The position numbers were made by a program, and so were the translations under genes. Positions 1 to 7,813 of a stretch of DNA of 18,596 nt are shown one piece after another. Origin of the DNA: Desulfobacteraceae bacterium (GTDB lineage: Bacteria > Desulfobacterota > Desulfobacteria > Desulfobacterales > Desulfobacteraceae); assembly GCA_022712835.1 (NCBI GenBank), contig JAFLJU010000300.1:1-18596 (forward strand), in the 5' to 3' direction. The stretch's first letter is position 1, and each line of letters begins with the position of its first letter. The notes beneath the pieces were generated by a model. The model was not told where the DNA came from and ran no database searches. It was given only the letters and a program-made list of their open reading frames with translations.

Positions 1-45
1 GGTCCCGGAACGATCAACTGAAAGCTGTTTCAGCCCTTGCTCCAT
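1..45 (-). CDS. possible 5' end of an unidentified gene leaving the window
   Basis: An ATG at 45-43 on the minus strand opens a frame that runs off the left edge after 15 codons (reads MEQGLKQLSVDRSGT). The same frame is open upstream of the ATG back to tandem TGA codons inside the end of the preceding radical SAM gene, but has no other usual start codon. No convincing Shine-Dalgarno sequence precedes the ATG. Fifteen residues are too few to identify a family, so this may be a chance open frame. Confidence 0.2.
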   Translation of the reverse strand, partial: MEQGLKQLSVDRSGT

Positions 46-85
46 GAACTTAAGTTTAACTTTGAGATTAGCCGTGGTCCCAACC

Positions 86-1195
86 TTAAATAAATCGTTT
101 CATCATTTCAGCGATGATCTTGTCTATATTTTCCGGGGTTACCTTGAACTCTGAATATTTCCATTCGGCATAGGTTCGAAGAGTTGGGTCATCCAGGTCG
201 TCCAGCCGGGAAAAAAGACCGCTTCTTCGCCCAATCTGATAGAGCATCTGCTCTTGCTTGTCCAGGGAAAGAAACTGTTCAATAACTTGTGTCATTCGTT
301 TTTTGTCTCTGGGCAGGGTCCCCTCGACCTCCTGGAAAAGATTCAGGATATGGTCGCTTTTAATGGTACTTTCGATCCCTTCCAGAGATTGGATAAATAA
401 AAGGATTTCTTCAGCAATCTGTGGATCAGTCATGGGGTTGAATGTACCGGCGCTGTAATCCTTAAAAAGCGCCACATTATCCGGTATTGCAAGGGTTCTG
501 AGGCGAATGAAATCCGGGTTGATCTGATTTAAGGCATCGGCGGTCTCCAGCGCATTTTCCCTGGAAAATGTTTTCCCCCCGATACCGGGCATAAAATACT
601 CTGATAATTCCATGCCAGCCTGTTTGACTTTTTTACCGGCACGAATCTGATTTTCCTTGTTGGTTCCCTTTTTTATCAAAGACAATACCCTGTCATCTGC
701 GGACTCCATGCCAATATGGATACGATTAAGGCCTGCTGCGGCCATGCGCTCAAGGTTTTGATCGCTGATCCGGGCAATGGTATGGGATCGGGCATAGGAG
801 GTCACCCGCTCGGTTTTTGGGAAGGCCTTTTTTAAATATGCCAGAATGGTGACAAGATCATCGGGTTTCATGATAAGGCTGTTGGAGTCCTGGAGAAAAA
901 TGGATTTCATCCCGTTTTGAACCCAGTTGTTGGCTGCATGGAAGGCCATGTGATCACGCTTTTCCATCAATGCGGTGCCTTTATTAATCTCCTGGACATA
1001 TCCCTGGATGAGATCAATATCCTTGAGAACATGAGCCACAGGCCGCAGACTGAATTTTTGATCCTTGTAAAGTCCGCAAAATGTACAGCGGTTCCATGGG
1101 CAATTTCGGGTGGCACGGATCAGAAGACTCCCGCTTTCACTGGGGGGACGAATGGGGCCTTGTTCAAATCCGGCATAGGGGTCGCTCTTTTTCAT
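86..1195 (-). CDS. radical SAM protein of unknown substrate
   Basis: A 369-residue cytoplasmic protein. The N-terminal motif NCPWNRCTFCG (Cys32, Cys37, Cys40) is a CX4CX2C variant of the radical SAM cluster motif, expected to bind a [4Fe-4S] cluster that cleaves S-adenosylmethionine. The GMESADD and HIGMES segments around residue 160 fit the S-adenosylmethionine-binding part of the barrel. The helical C-terminal 120 residues show no further cysteine cluster. The family is the uncharacterised set of Elp3/HemN-like radical SAM proteins common in anaerobes; the substrate cannot be read from sequence. The chosen ATG is preceded by a purine-rich AAAGAGAG. It lies about 110 bp downstream of the DUF1566 gene on the same strand, so co-transcription is possible but not evident. 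Confidence 0.85.
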   Translation of the reverse strand: MKKSDPYAGFEQGPIRPPSESGSLLIRATRNCPWNRCTFCGLYKDQKFSLRPVAHVLKDIDLIQGYVQEINKGTALMEKRDHMAFHAANNWVQNGMKSIFLQDSNSLIMKPDDLVTILAYLKKAFPKTERVTSYARSHTIARISDQNLERMAAAGLNRIHIGMESADDRVLSLIKKGTNKENQIRAGKKVKQAGMELSEYFMPGIGGKTFSRENALETADALNQINPDFIRLRTLAIPDNVALFKDYSAGTFNPMTDPQIAEEILLFIQSLEGIESTIKSDHILNLFQEVEGTLPRDKKRMTQVIEQFLSLDKQEQMLYQIGRRSGLFSRLDDLDDPTLRTYAEWKYSEFKVTPENIDKIIAEMMKRFI

Positions 1196-1305
1196 TGATT
1201 CTCTCTTTTCAAAGTAATAGTCAACAATGCTTTACACCCAATCTTTTATATGGAACACCGTGAAAAAATCAACATATTTATAGGTCCGAGCGTGTTTTAT
1301 AGGTC

Positions 1306-2844
1306 TCAACCTTTGGGAGGCGGACCCTTGGGTGCTTCGTCCCGGGTGATATAGCCGTCCCGGTTGCTGTCAAAACGATTGAAATGGGCTGGCGGGCCGT
1401 GAAATTCTGACCTTGAGACCCTGCTGTCCCCATCCTGATCCAGGCGTTCCACAAAATTCTTGCCCCCCGGACCTTTGCTCTTCTGCCCCCTGGGGGGGGA
1501 TTGCCCTGAAGAATTGGACCTCCCAGGCTGCCGGGACAGACCCGAATTGGATTGGGCCCCCTGGGAGGTGTCTGCCTCGTACCCCTTGTCAATGGTGGAG
1601 ACAAAGGGATATTGGGTCTGGTCCCCGGGTTCATTGGATGAGGTCGGTATGACATCGCCCCCCCGAACCAGGCGGACATAGTTTTTAATCCGCACAGCAT
1701 CTCCCTGGGGGCCGTGGCCAAGAGCGGGTTGGCCGGTCTTGGGATCACTTCGCTGGGCACCGGCCCCATGGACATCCATGGTTTGGCCATGCATCTGTCC
1801 CATGGCCCTGCCAAAGGCAACATACACAGCAGACCCCCCTGGCCGGGGGCCATCCAGATGGGTGGTTGAGGTCCAATAGCAGGGATAATCTGCCTGACCC
1901 GCCTCATTGGTAATGGGGCTTGATGTGAACAAAGGATCAATGGCAGCGGAATTGCTGGTATCCGGGGATCTTGTGTAATCCACAATAAATTGAAGTTCCT
2001 TGGCATTGGGCAGCCGCCAGTCAGCATTGCCGCCATGGACGCTTTCTTTTGCATAGGCCAGGGCATCCTGCCAGGTCATGGGACTGCCGCTGTCATCTGC
2101 CATCCAGGTCAAGCCCGTGGCATGGTCGAGGATGGTGGCGTTTTCCATTTTTTCAAATTTATTTTTTCCATATTCTTCCCCCCAGACAAATCTTACATAG
2201 AATTTTTTCTCCCGGGGATCGTTGTTGCCCCGGCTGTATCCATACCCCTTGATCCGGCCATCGGCAAAGTTAACTCCAAACAGGGTTTGGGCCCCATTCA
2301 TGGTGGTGCTCACATAGGGGGTGGAAGACAGCCATTGGGCATCGATATATCGCTCACCTGCCTGGGTGTTGCCATATTTAAAATTAAAATAATCCGTATT
2401 GATAAATGGAATGGGCTTAGACAAGCTGTTGGGGGAACCTGTGTATCCGGAAAAATTGATCAGGGAATAGAGTTCTTTAATCGAGGGAACCCGCCAGCCG
2501 GTATAGCCTCCAAGGGTCATCTCCTTCGCCATTTCATGGGCCTGCTCCAGGCTGACTTTTTGGGCATCCACCGCCCTGGACCAGGTAAGGCCGGTCACAA
2601 GATCGGAAATGGTTCCGTCCCCATTGTCCTGGTAAGTCGGGGCATTGCCTTGGTACTGGGCATCCTGACCGAAAAAAGGACTTTCCGGTTTCGGGCAGGC
2701 ATTCAGGCCATGGGCATCATCATAGCACAGGGTTTGTCCTGTATCCACAATGGGGCTGGAAATGGCGATCTCATCTGCATATGCAGCGGTGGAAACAAGG
2801 AAGAACAGGGTTAGCGTGCATCCTATCTTTTTTAGAGTTTTCAT
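1306..2844 (-). CDS. secreted DUF1566 (Lcl C-terminal-like) protein with two EF-hands
   Basis: A 512-residue protein with a Sec signal peptide (residues 1-23, cleavage near AAYA-DE). Two copies of the DUF1566/Lcl_C fold follow. The first, about residues 70-220, contains DLVTGLTWSRA and GWRVPSIKEL. The second, about 235-395, contains DHATGLTWMAD and DWRLPNAKEL. This C-type-lectin-like fold is typical of exported proteins of deltaproteobacteria. A low-complexity linker rich in Ser, Gly and Pro (about 405-465) leads to two EF-hand loops, DQDGDSRVSRSEF and DSNRDGYITRDE, predicted to bind calcium. A GC-rich shadow frame overlaps the 3' half and is not a gene. The start is preceded by AAGGAAAAA. 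Function is unknown; a cell-surface or periplasmic binding role is inferred. Confidence 0.85.
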   Translation of the reverse strand: MKTLKKIGCTLTLFFLVSTAAYADEIAISSPIVDTGQTLCYDDAHGLNACPKPESPFFGQDAQYQGNAPTYQDNGDGTISDLVTGLTWSRAVDAQKVSLEQAHEMAKEMTLGGYTGWRVPSIKELYSLINFSGYTGSPNSLSKPIPFINTDYFNFKYGNTQAGERYIDAQWLSSTPYVSTTMNGAQTLFGVNFADGRIKGYGYSRGNNDPREKKFYVRFVWGEEYGKNKFEKMENATILDHATGLTWMADDSGSPMTWQDALAYAKESVHGGNADWRLPNAKELQFIVDYTRSPDTSNSAAIDPLFTSSPITNEAGQADYPCYWTSTTHLDGPRPGGSAVYVAFGRAMGQMHGQTMDVHGAGAQRSDPKTGQPALGHGPQGDAVRIKNYVRLVRGGDVIPTSSNEPGDQTQYPFVSTIDKGYEADTSQGAQSNSGLSRQPGRSNSSGQSPPRGQKSKGPGGKNFVERLDQDGDSRVSRSEFHGPPAHFNRFDSNRDGYITRDEAPKGPPPKG

Positions 2845-2909
2845 GGAGCATTTTTCCTTTTTTTTATTCTTACGATGATTTTATCATAGCAAATCTTTGT
2901 GGAGAAAAT

Positions 2910-2981
2910 ATGGAGAAATCATGTAAAGATTGCAGGCAATTTGAAAAAGGAAAAAGAATAGGCGACTTTGATGTCACATGA
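2910..2981 (+). CDS. possible 23-residue CxxC micro-ORF
   Basis: In the gap between two minus-strand genes, an ATG with GGAGAAAAT just upstream opens a 23-codon frame reading MEKSCKDCRQFEKGKRIGDF plus three residues, ending in TGA. CKDCRQF resembles the first zinc-knuckle half of many small bacterial proteins. It could be a truncated gene start, a true micro-protein or chance. No family can be assigned. Confidence 0.2.
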   Translation: MEKSCKDCRQFEKGKRIGDFDVT

Positions 2982-3043
2982 ATATAGTCGTCCTTCTAAT
3001 TATTTTTTTGAGGCCCTGGTATTTCACTGTTGACCCAATTTGC

Positions 3044-4303
3044 TCATTTGTTTTGAGTAGACGCTAAAAATCCCATTCTTTTATAAAATTCTGGCAATCG
3101 TTTTTCATCATAGGAGGGGCATTCTTCCAATATTTCCAGGGTTGCCTGTTTTTTCAGGGGCCACTCAGCCGTTTTCTTTGAAAAAATCACATCGTTGCTG
3201 ACATTGGCATAGCACTCCGGACCGGGGGTGCAAAAATGACCACTGGTTTCCTTCCAGATGTCCTGGATTGGCCGTTCAAGGATATTGCCAAAAGAAAGCA
3301 TGGCAAAATCACAGGGGCAGAGGTTGCCCTGGGAATCGATGAACATATAGTTATAGCCCGCCCCGCATCCATAATATTTCTCACTTTCAAAAAAGTCATA
3401 GGCAAAGACCCCGGGATAGCCTTTGCTCTTTGTGCATTTTTTTTGAATTTCAAAAATGGTTTCTACATTTTCAGGAGACAATTTCTCTTCGGGCTTACTG
3501 GTGAGTTTTCCGCTCAGGATGGGAGAGGTCAGGCGCATATCATTGATCCCAATCTCTTTGAAAAACTCTATCACCTTAAATATCTCTTCACGGTCACTGA
3601 CAAGGGGTTTATCCGGCACAAATGAAACCGCCACATAAAATCCTTCATCCTGAAATAATTTGATGGCCTTCAGGGCACCCTCAAAAACACCTTCTTTTCG
3701 GCGGCCTTTGTCATGGAGTTCTGCTTTATAATGATCCAGGCTGATGACCGGTATTTCCAAACCGGCTTTTTTAAGATTTTTCACTCTCTTCTGGGTCAGT
3801 TTATATCCCGTTGTAAACATAACCGGCATGGACCGTTTATCAATGGTGGCAATGATATCTTCAAGATCCTCCCGTAAAAGAGGCTCTCCCCCGGTGATTC
3901 CAATCACACTGGTTCCCATGTCCTGGACATCAGAAATGGCTTTTTTGAGCTGATCAAATGAGAGCATTTCTTTTTTGGAGCGATCGGAAAAGGAGCAATG
4001 CCAGCAATTACAGGGGCATTGGGGGGTAATGGCAAAATTGGTCACAACCGGCATGGGTGTTCCCGAGGTTGTGGTGACAACTCCTTTGAGAAAACGGTCA
4101 TAGGCCAGGGAGGGGAAATAGGGGGTGAAGGTATTGGTATAAATTTTATCGCCGATCCGGGTCAGCTTACTTTCCTTTGACACATAATTCATTGCAAGTT
4201 TTTGCTTGATGGATAATGTTTTAAGCTCTTTATTGAATCCCATTTTCAAAGTGGTCAAAATTTTTGGAAGTCCGTATAACTGTGTTCCATTATGATTTCG
4301 CAT
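3044..4303 (-). CDS. radical SAM protein with C-terminal SPASM-like cysteines
   Basis: A 419-residue protein. The cluster motif CPCNCWHC places Cys96, Cys100 and Cys103 in the canonical CX3CX2C spacing, with Cys98 extra. GITGGEPLLRED (136-147) is the S-adenosylmethionine-contacting GGEP motif. The C-terminal part has Cys313, Cys329, Cys331, Cys358, Cys364 and Cys395, with YMFIDSQGNLCPCDF and the FGNI...DIW signature of SPASM/Twitch auxiliary Fe-S domains. Such proteins modify peptides, cofactors or lipids. No precursor peptide is evident nearby. The ATG follows a GGAGGGG sequence 11 nt upstream. It is divergent from an SRPBCC gene across 217 bp containing a tandem repeat, which could mean shared control. 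The substrate is not predictable. Confidence 0.85.
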   Translation of the reverse strand: MRNHNGTQLYGLPKILTTLKMGFNKELKTLSIKQKLAMNYVSKESKLTRIGDKIYTNTFTPYFPSLAYDRFLKGVVTTTSGTPMPVVTNFAITPQCPCNCWHCSFSDRSKKEMLSFDQLKKAISDVQDMGTSVIGITGGEPLLREDLEDIIATIDKRSMPVMFTTGYKLTQKRVKNLKKAGLEIPVISLDHYKAELHDKGRRKEGVFEGALKAIKLFQDEGFYVAVSFVPDKPLVSDREEIFKVIEFFKEIGINDMRLTSPILSGKLTSKPEEKLSPENVETIFEIQKKCTKSKGYPGVFAYDFFESEKYYGCGAGYNYMFIDSQGNLCPCDFAMLSFGNILERPIQDIWKETSGHFCTPGPECYANVSNDVIFSKKTAEWPLKKQATLEILEECPSYDEKRLPEFYKRMGFLASTQNK

Positions 4304-4432
4304 GATAAGCTTTGCCCCTCCTTTTATGTTTGATATCGCTTTTGTCGCCTAAATATTAAAAAAATTCAAGACAAAGCATACAAAATATGGACAAGGGGTG
4401 TTCAAAAAAATATAAAGAGACCTATTGCCAAT

Positions 4433-4502
4433 ATTAACTGATCCAGATTAACCGATCAGTATTAACCGATTAAAATTGACCGATTAAAATTAACTAGGAA
4501 TC
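4433..4502. repeat. 14-bp direct tandem repeat, five copies (last one diverged)
   Basis: Consensus ATTAACCGATTAAA. Units start at 4433, 4447, 4461, 4475 and 4489. The middle three match best; the fifth keeps only ATTAACT. The array ends about 18 bp before the start codon of the SRPBCC gene and lies in the intergenic region shared with the divergent radical SAM gene. It could be a regulator-binding array or the result of replication slippage. Confidence 0.85.
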
Positions 4503-4520
4503 AACAAGGGGTATCGTGAA

Positions 4521-4961
4521 ATGGGGATGCAGCATATCGTAATTAAACAATTATTCAACGCACCGGTAGATACTATTTTCAGCATTCTTACGGACCACGA
4601 AGCCTTTGGGCGGATCATAAGCGCAAAGATGAAACGGGTGGTTGATGCAGGGGGCGAAAATAAAAATGGACTGGGATCTGTCAGAAGGATTACGCTTTTA
4701 CCTGGGTTTTCCTTTGAAGAATCTGTTGTCACATTTGAGCCAAACCGGCTGATGGAATATCGGATAACCAAAGGAAGTCCTATCAAAAATCACAGGGGGA
4801 GAATGGAATTTACCCAGGATCAGGGCAAAACCTGTCTTACCTACACCATTGATTATGAACCCAAAAAGCCTTTTTCTCTCCTGGGTTCACTGATAAAATT
4901 AGCCATTGCAAAGCCCATGGTAAAAGGCTTGAGCAAGTTTGCTGCTCAATACGATTCTTAA
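4521..4961 (+). CDS. SRPBCC (START/polyketide-cyclase-like) family protein
   Basis: A 146-residue soluble protein. It starts with a beta strand (QHIVIKQLFNAPVDTIFSIL) of the kind that opens SRPBCC ligand-binding folds. A central region, FEESVVTFEPNRLMEYRITK, and a C-terminal helix (about 118-140) that would pack across the cavity follow. The length matches the family. SRPBCC proteins bind hydrophobic ligands or act as cyclases or coenzyme-binding proteins; the ligand here is unknown. AAGGGG lies upstream of the ATG at 4521; a second in-frame ATG at 4527 is an alternative. The gene is divergent from the SPASM radical SAM gene and convergent with the AOR gene, so it is probably monocistronic. 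Confidence 0.75.
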   Translation: MGMQHIVIKQLFNAPVDTIFSILTDHEAFGRIISAKMKRVVDAGGENKNGLGSVRRITLLPGFSFEESVVTFEPNRLMEYRITKGSPIKNHRGRMEFTQDQGKTCLTYTIDYEPKKPFSLLGSLIKLAIAKPMVKGLSKFAAQYDS

Positions 4962-4972
4962 AAAACAAGAGG

Positions 4973-5107
4973 ATGAAAGGAACAAAGGGGCAGAAAATTT
5001 CTCTGCCCCTTTGCTTGGCGATCATTTGTTTAGCGATCATTTGTTCAACGATCATTTGTATAATGATCATTTGTATAATGATCAGACCCGAAATTAACCT
5101 TGATTAA
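4973..5107 (+). CDS. possible 44-residue hydrophobic repeat peptide
   Basis: An ATG 11 nt after the SRPBCC stop opens a 44-codon frame through the hairpin and the 15-bp repeat. Because 15 bp equals five codons, the repeat encodes a pentapeptide series (CLAII, CLAII, CSTII, CIMII, CIMIR) that would form a Cys-spaced transmembrane segment after a lysine-rich start. The TAA overlaps the AOR stop on the other strand by 4 bp. AAGAGG touches the ATG directly, so the ribosome-binding spacing is poor. It is probably an accidental frame, but worth noting. Confidence 0.18.
   Translation: MKGTKGQKISLPLCLAIICLAIICSTIICIMIICIMIRPEINLD
4983..5013. terminator. hairpin between convergent SRPBCC and AOR genes
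   Basis: A perfect 12-bp inverted repeat, CAAAGGGGCAGA (4983-4994) and its complement (5002-5013), encloses a 7-nt loop. It lies 21 bp after the SRPBCC stop and about 90 bp beyond the AOR stop on the other strand. There is no long T-run on either side (the minus-strand read gives TTCCTTT), so it is best seen as a bidirectional terminator or RNA 3'-end stabiliser. Confidence 0.7.
5018..5084. repeat. 15-bp direct tandem repeat, four copies plus a partial fifth
   Basis: Units begin at 5018, 5033, 5048, 5063 and 5078. The core is CGATCATTTGT followed by a variable TTA/TCA/ATA. Each unit carries GATC, and the last two carry the palindrome TGATCA. The array sits between the hairpin and the AOR stop codon, in the 3' region shared by two convergent genes. 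Confidence 0.85.
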
Positions 5108-6831
5108 AAATCCAGGGTTTTATCCAGATCTTCATCGGTAAAATCCCAGGTGGTTTTGTGGGGCGGGAATTCTTCCTGGAAAAATTCAGGAAGTTTATCA
5201 TCCGCCTTGGTGAAACCGGCGAGTTTGTTAAATTCTTTTTCATTCCTGAGGATGGATTTGCCTAGTTCCAAAATATCATCGGGCGTAAGTTCAAGGCCGT
5301 ATTGGGCGTTGAGCATCTGGGCAATGGTGGGAAGTCCGTCCTCATTGTCCAGAACGGCAAAGGCTACAAAAAGACAGAGTCCGGCTGCGTCAATGGCTGC
5401 CGTGGCAATCTGAAGTCCCTGGGAAAGGGCCACATTTCCCTCTTTTTTGGTGGGATCAATGGAACCGCCCACGCCCAGGATATTTGCGGTAACTCCGTAT
5501 CCGGCGGTGTGGTCTGCCCCCATGGGAGTGGTGGCATATGTAACCCCCTGTCCCTTGCACGATCGGGGGTCATAGGCAGGAAATGCCTGGTTTTTCACCA
5601 CAGGTATCCGGGTAACGCCCAGAGCATCCCCGGTAAACTTGGCGCCGCTGCCGATGATTTTGCCTTCAGGCGCATATTCCCCGACTTTGGAGAGAAGCGC
5701 AATGGCAGCCTTTCCATCCCCCCAGGGGATCATGCCCCCTTCCATTGCAACACCTATGGCCACTCCTGTATCGATGGTATCCAGGCCAAAGTCATCACAG
5801 AGTCTGTCCAGCATGGCGATCTGATCCAGGTCCTTTATGGTGGTGTGGGCGCCAAATGCCCAGATGGTTTCATATTCAAAACCAGAGGTCAGGTATTTGC
5901 CATCCTTGTCATGATAGACATTGGAGCACTTGATGACACAACCGGGATGGCAGCCTTCCGTGGTGACTCCCCCTCTTTTTTCAATATTTTCCGCCATGGT
6001 TTCACCGCTGATACTCTGGACATCTTCAAACCGGCCGGTTCTAAAATTTTTAGTGGGCAGGGCACCGGCTTCGTTGATCAAGCTTACCAGAACCGCAGTA
6101 CCGAAAGCAGGCAGGCCTTCCCCTGTTACCGGATGATTTCGAAGCATCTCCACCCAGCGTTTGTTGGCCGCTTTAAACGCCTCGGGATCTTTGATCTCTA
6201 CCCGGGGCGCGCCTTTGTCATCCACGACGATGGCTTTAATTTTTTTAGACCCCATAACCGCCCCCAGGCCCCCTCTGCCGTGGGCACGTCCGGGACGGCC
6301 ATTCATGTCGGCCTGTTGGATGGAAGCCCCCTTAAGACATTGTTCGCCTGCCTGGCCAATGCTGAGGATTCCGGTATTTTTACCATATTTAGCCCAGAGT
6401 TTTTCCATGACCTCATAGTTTCCGGCTTTGACAAGATCACCGGCTGGCAAAATTTCTACACCGTCCTTGTTGATGACAATGATGCTGTAATCATCTGTTT
6501 CGGGTATGTCTTCAAGGACTAATCCTGTGATACCCAGCCTGGCAAGTTTTTGGCAAACAAGACCGCCTGAATTGCTCTCTTTGATACCGCCCGTCAAAGG
6601 GGACTTTGCCCCTGCGGACATACGACCGGAATTGGCTGCGGGAGAGCCGGACATGATTCCCGGTGAAAAGATCAGTTTGTTGTTTTTCCCCAGAGGGTGA
6701 CAGGTGGCCGGTATCTCGTCCAGAATCATTTTAGACGTCAGTGCGCGGCCCCCAAGACCTGCATAGGCCTCGGGTGTGTCTTCAAAAGTAAAGGTTTTAT
6801 CCTTTGTGTTTATCCTAACTAACTTCCCCAT
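5104..6831 (-). CDS. tungsten/molybdenum aldehyde:ferredoxin oxidoreductase (AOR family)
   Basis: A 575-residue cytoplasmic enzyme expected to oxidise aldehydes (or reduce acids) with ferredoxin through a bis-pterin W or Mo centre. The N-terminal pterin-binding domain shows AGLGGRALTSKM, NSGRMSAGAKSPLTGG and RGGLGAVMGSKKIKAI. The [4Fe-4S] cluster ligands are Cys294, Cys298 and Cys302 (GCHPGCVIKC) with Cys486 in AAGLCLF, matching the AOR pattern. GLDTI (349-353) is a further family signature. The length is slightly under the approximately 600-residue norm but no core motif is missing. A perfect AAGGAGG precedes the ATG. There is no neighbouring ferredoxin or pterin-synthesis gene, so the aldehyde substrate is unknown. 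It lies 286 bp downstream of hcpR on the same strand; no HcpR-like palindrome was seen before it. Confidence 0.9.
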   Translation of the reverse strand: MGKLVRINTKDKTFTFEDTPEAYAGLGGRALTSKMILDEIPATCHPLGKNNKLIFSPGIMSGSPAANSGRMSAGAKSPLTGGIKESNSGGLVCQKLARLGITGLVLEDIPETDDYSIIVINKDGVEILPAGDLVKAGNYEVMEKLWAKYGKNTGILSIGQAGEQCLKGASIQQADMNGRPGRAHGRGGLGAVMGSKKIKAIVVDDKGAPRVEIKDPEAFKAANKRWVEMLRNHPVTGEGLPAFGTAVLVSLINEAGALPTKNFRTGRFEDVQSISGETMAENIEKRGGVTTEGCHPGCVIKCSNVYHDKDGKYLTSGFEYETIWAFGAHTTIKDLDQIAMLDRLCDDFGLDTIDTGVAIGVAMEGGMIPWGDGKAAIALLSKVGEYAPEGKIIGSGAKFTGDALGVTRIPVVKNQAFPAYDPRSCKGQGVTYATTPMGADHTAGYGVTANILGVGGSIDPTKKEGNVALSQGLQIATAAIDAAGLCLFVAFAVLDNEDGLPTIAQMLNAQYGLELTPDDILELGKSILRNEKEFNKLAGFTKADDKLPEFFQEEFPPHKTTWDFTDEDLDKTLDF

Positions 6832-7117
6832 TTTTCCTCCTTGGCATTGAAGGGTTAATAAAATTGTATCTTTTGTTCTTAAATTATAAGGCGTTCTTAT
6901 TTCCTTTGGTTAGAACCTCTTCACCGCATGGCGATTGTTTTAAAATAGCCTCGAAACATAGCATAATGACCCTTTCTTATATGCCATGGGGGTTTCCTTG
7001 GCCAGCGGAAATAAGCGTGATCTGTATTCCTTTGTAAAATACTCTTTAAACCCTTGAATGTAAATAAATTGTTTGCAACATTGCAGCTTAAAAGATCTGG
7101 TAAATGTCAGCTGGGAA

Positions 7118-7774
7118 TTAAAGTCTTCCGGACTCGGATAATTCTGACAACCCTTCCATACTCGTAATGAAGATGTCTTTAGTTTTGACTTCGATCAATT
7201 GGGCATCGACCATTTTTTTGAATATTCTGGAGATGGTTTCAGGGGTAGTGCCGATGAGATTTGCAAGCTGGGCCTTGGAAATGGGGAGGGTGACCATGGG
7301 TGTCTTGTTCAAAATCGATCCTGGTAGCTCAGATTCCTTTTCCTGGGACAGGGTTAGAATATAGGCAGCCAGTCTGGCCGGGACCTCTTTGAGACTTAGG
7401 TTTTCAATTTGTATGGTGAAAGCCCGTAACCGTTTTGAAAGGTCTGCCAGCATGTTCATGGAAAGGGCCGGGGTGGTGGTAATCAGGTTGACAAATTTGT
7501 CCCGGGGCAGAAAAAGGATACTGGAATCTTCAATGGTCATGGCAGAGGCGGGAAAGTTTTTGCCTTCAAAAACCGGGACCTCTCCAAAGGTGTGGCCGGG
7601 CCCGTAAATATGGAGGATTTGCTCCTTGCCCTCAAAGGAAAGCTTGAAAACTTTTATCTTTCCGGTATTAACAATATAAAATCCATCTCCTGTATCTCCT
7701 TCCTGGAAGATTAGGTGACCTTTATTAAAGGGGCGCTCAATGGCAATTGCCTGAATTTTTTCCAGCTGGGGCAT
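7118..7774 (-). CDS. hcpR: HcpR-like Crp/Fnr transcriptional regulator
   Basis: At least 218 residues. A cyclic-nucleotide-binding-like sensor domain (about 10-120; FNKGHLIFQEGDTGDGFYIV, then GPGHTFGEV) is joined through a dimerisation helix to a Crp-type winged helix. Its recognition helix lies in SKAQLANLIGTTPETISRIF (about 165-185). The N-terminal cysteines of Fnr are absent, as in HcpR and Dnr groups. The divergent position beside hcp and a Crp-like palindrome between them support HcpR, which in sulfate reducers is known to control hcp under nitrosative stress. Start problem: the same frame is open to 7816 and encodes INILKTIPLFSGLS, the usual first helix of the family, but only a non-standard ATT has a good ribosome-binding site there. 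The ATG given is the conservative start. Confidence 0.85.
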   Translation of the reverse strand: MPQLEKIQAIAIERPFNKGHLIFQEGDTGDGFYIVNTGKIKVFKLSFEGKEQILHIYGPGHTFGEVPVFEGKNFPASAMTIEDSSILFLPRDKFVNLITTTPALSMNMLADLSKRLRAFTIQIENLSLKEVPARLAAYILTLSQEKESELPGSILNKTPMVTLPISKAQLANLIGTTPETISRIFKKMVDAQLIEVKTKDIFITSMEGLSELSESGRL

Positions 7775-7813
7775 TGACAGTCCTGAGAAAAGCGGTATTG
7801 TTTTTAGTATATT

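Noticed and set aside
18..33. Small inverted repeat CTGAAA-GCTG-TTTCAG downstream of the first radical SAM gene
   Set aside because: A 6-bp stem with no T-run; too weak to call a terminator.
1278..1306. Direct repeat of TTTATAGGTC 19 bp apart near the end of the DUF1566 gene
   Set aside because: Only two short copies; not distinguishable from chance in AT-rich DNA.
1278..2066. Long minus-strand frame (262 codons) rich in Pro, Met and Arg
   Set aside because: It overlaps the DUF1566 gene in another frame, has biased low-complexity composition and no domain; it is a shadow of GC-rich codons.
1990..2814. 274-codon plus-strand frame
   Set aside because: It is antisense to the DUF1566 gene, with Gly/Ile-rich composition and no motif.
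5302..6522. 406-codon plus-strand frame opposite the AOR gene
   Set aside because: It lies fully antisense to a gene with clear AOR motifs and shows no recognisable family or ribosome-binding site.
6832..7117. Search for an HcpR-like palindrome upstream of the AOR gene
   Set aside because: No TTGA/TCAA inverted pair with suitable spacing was seen, so AOR is not assigned to the HcpR regulon.
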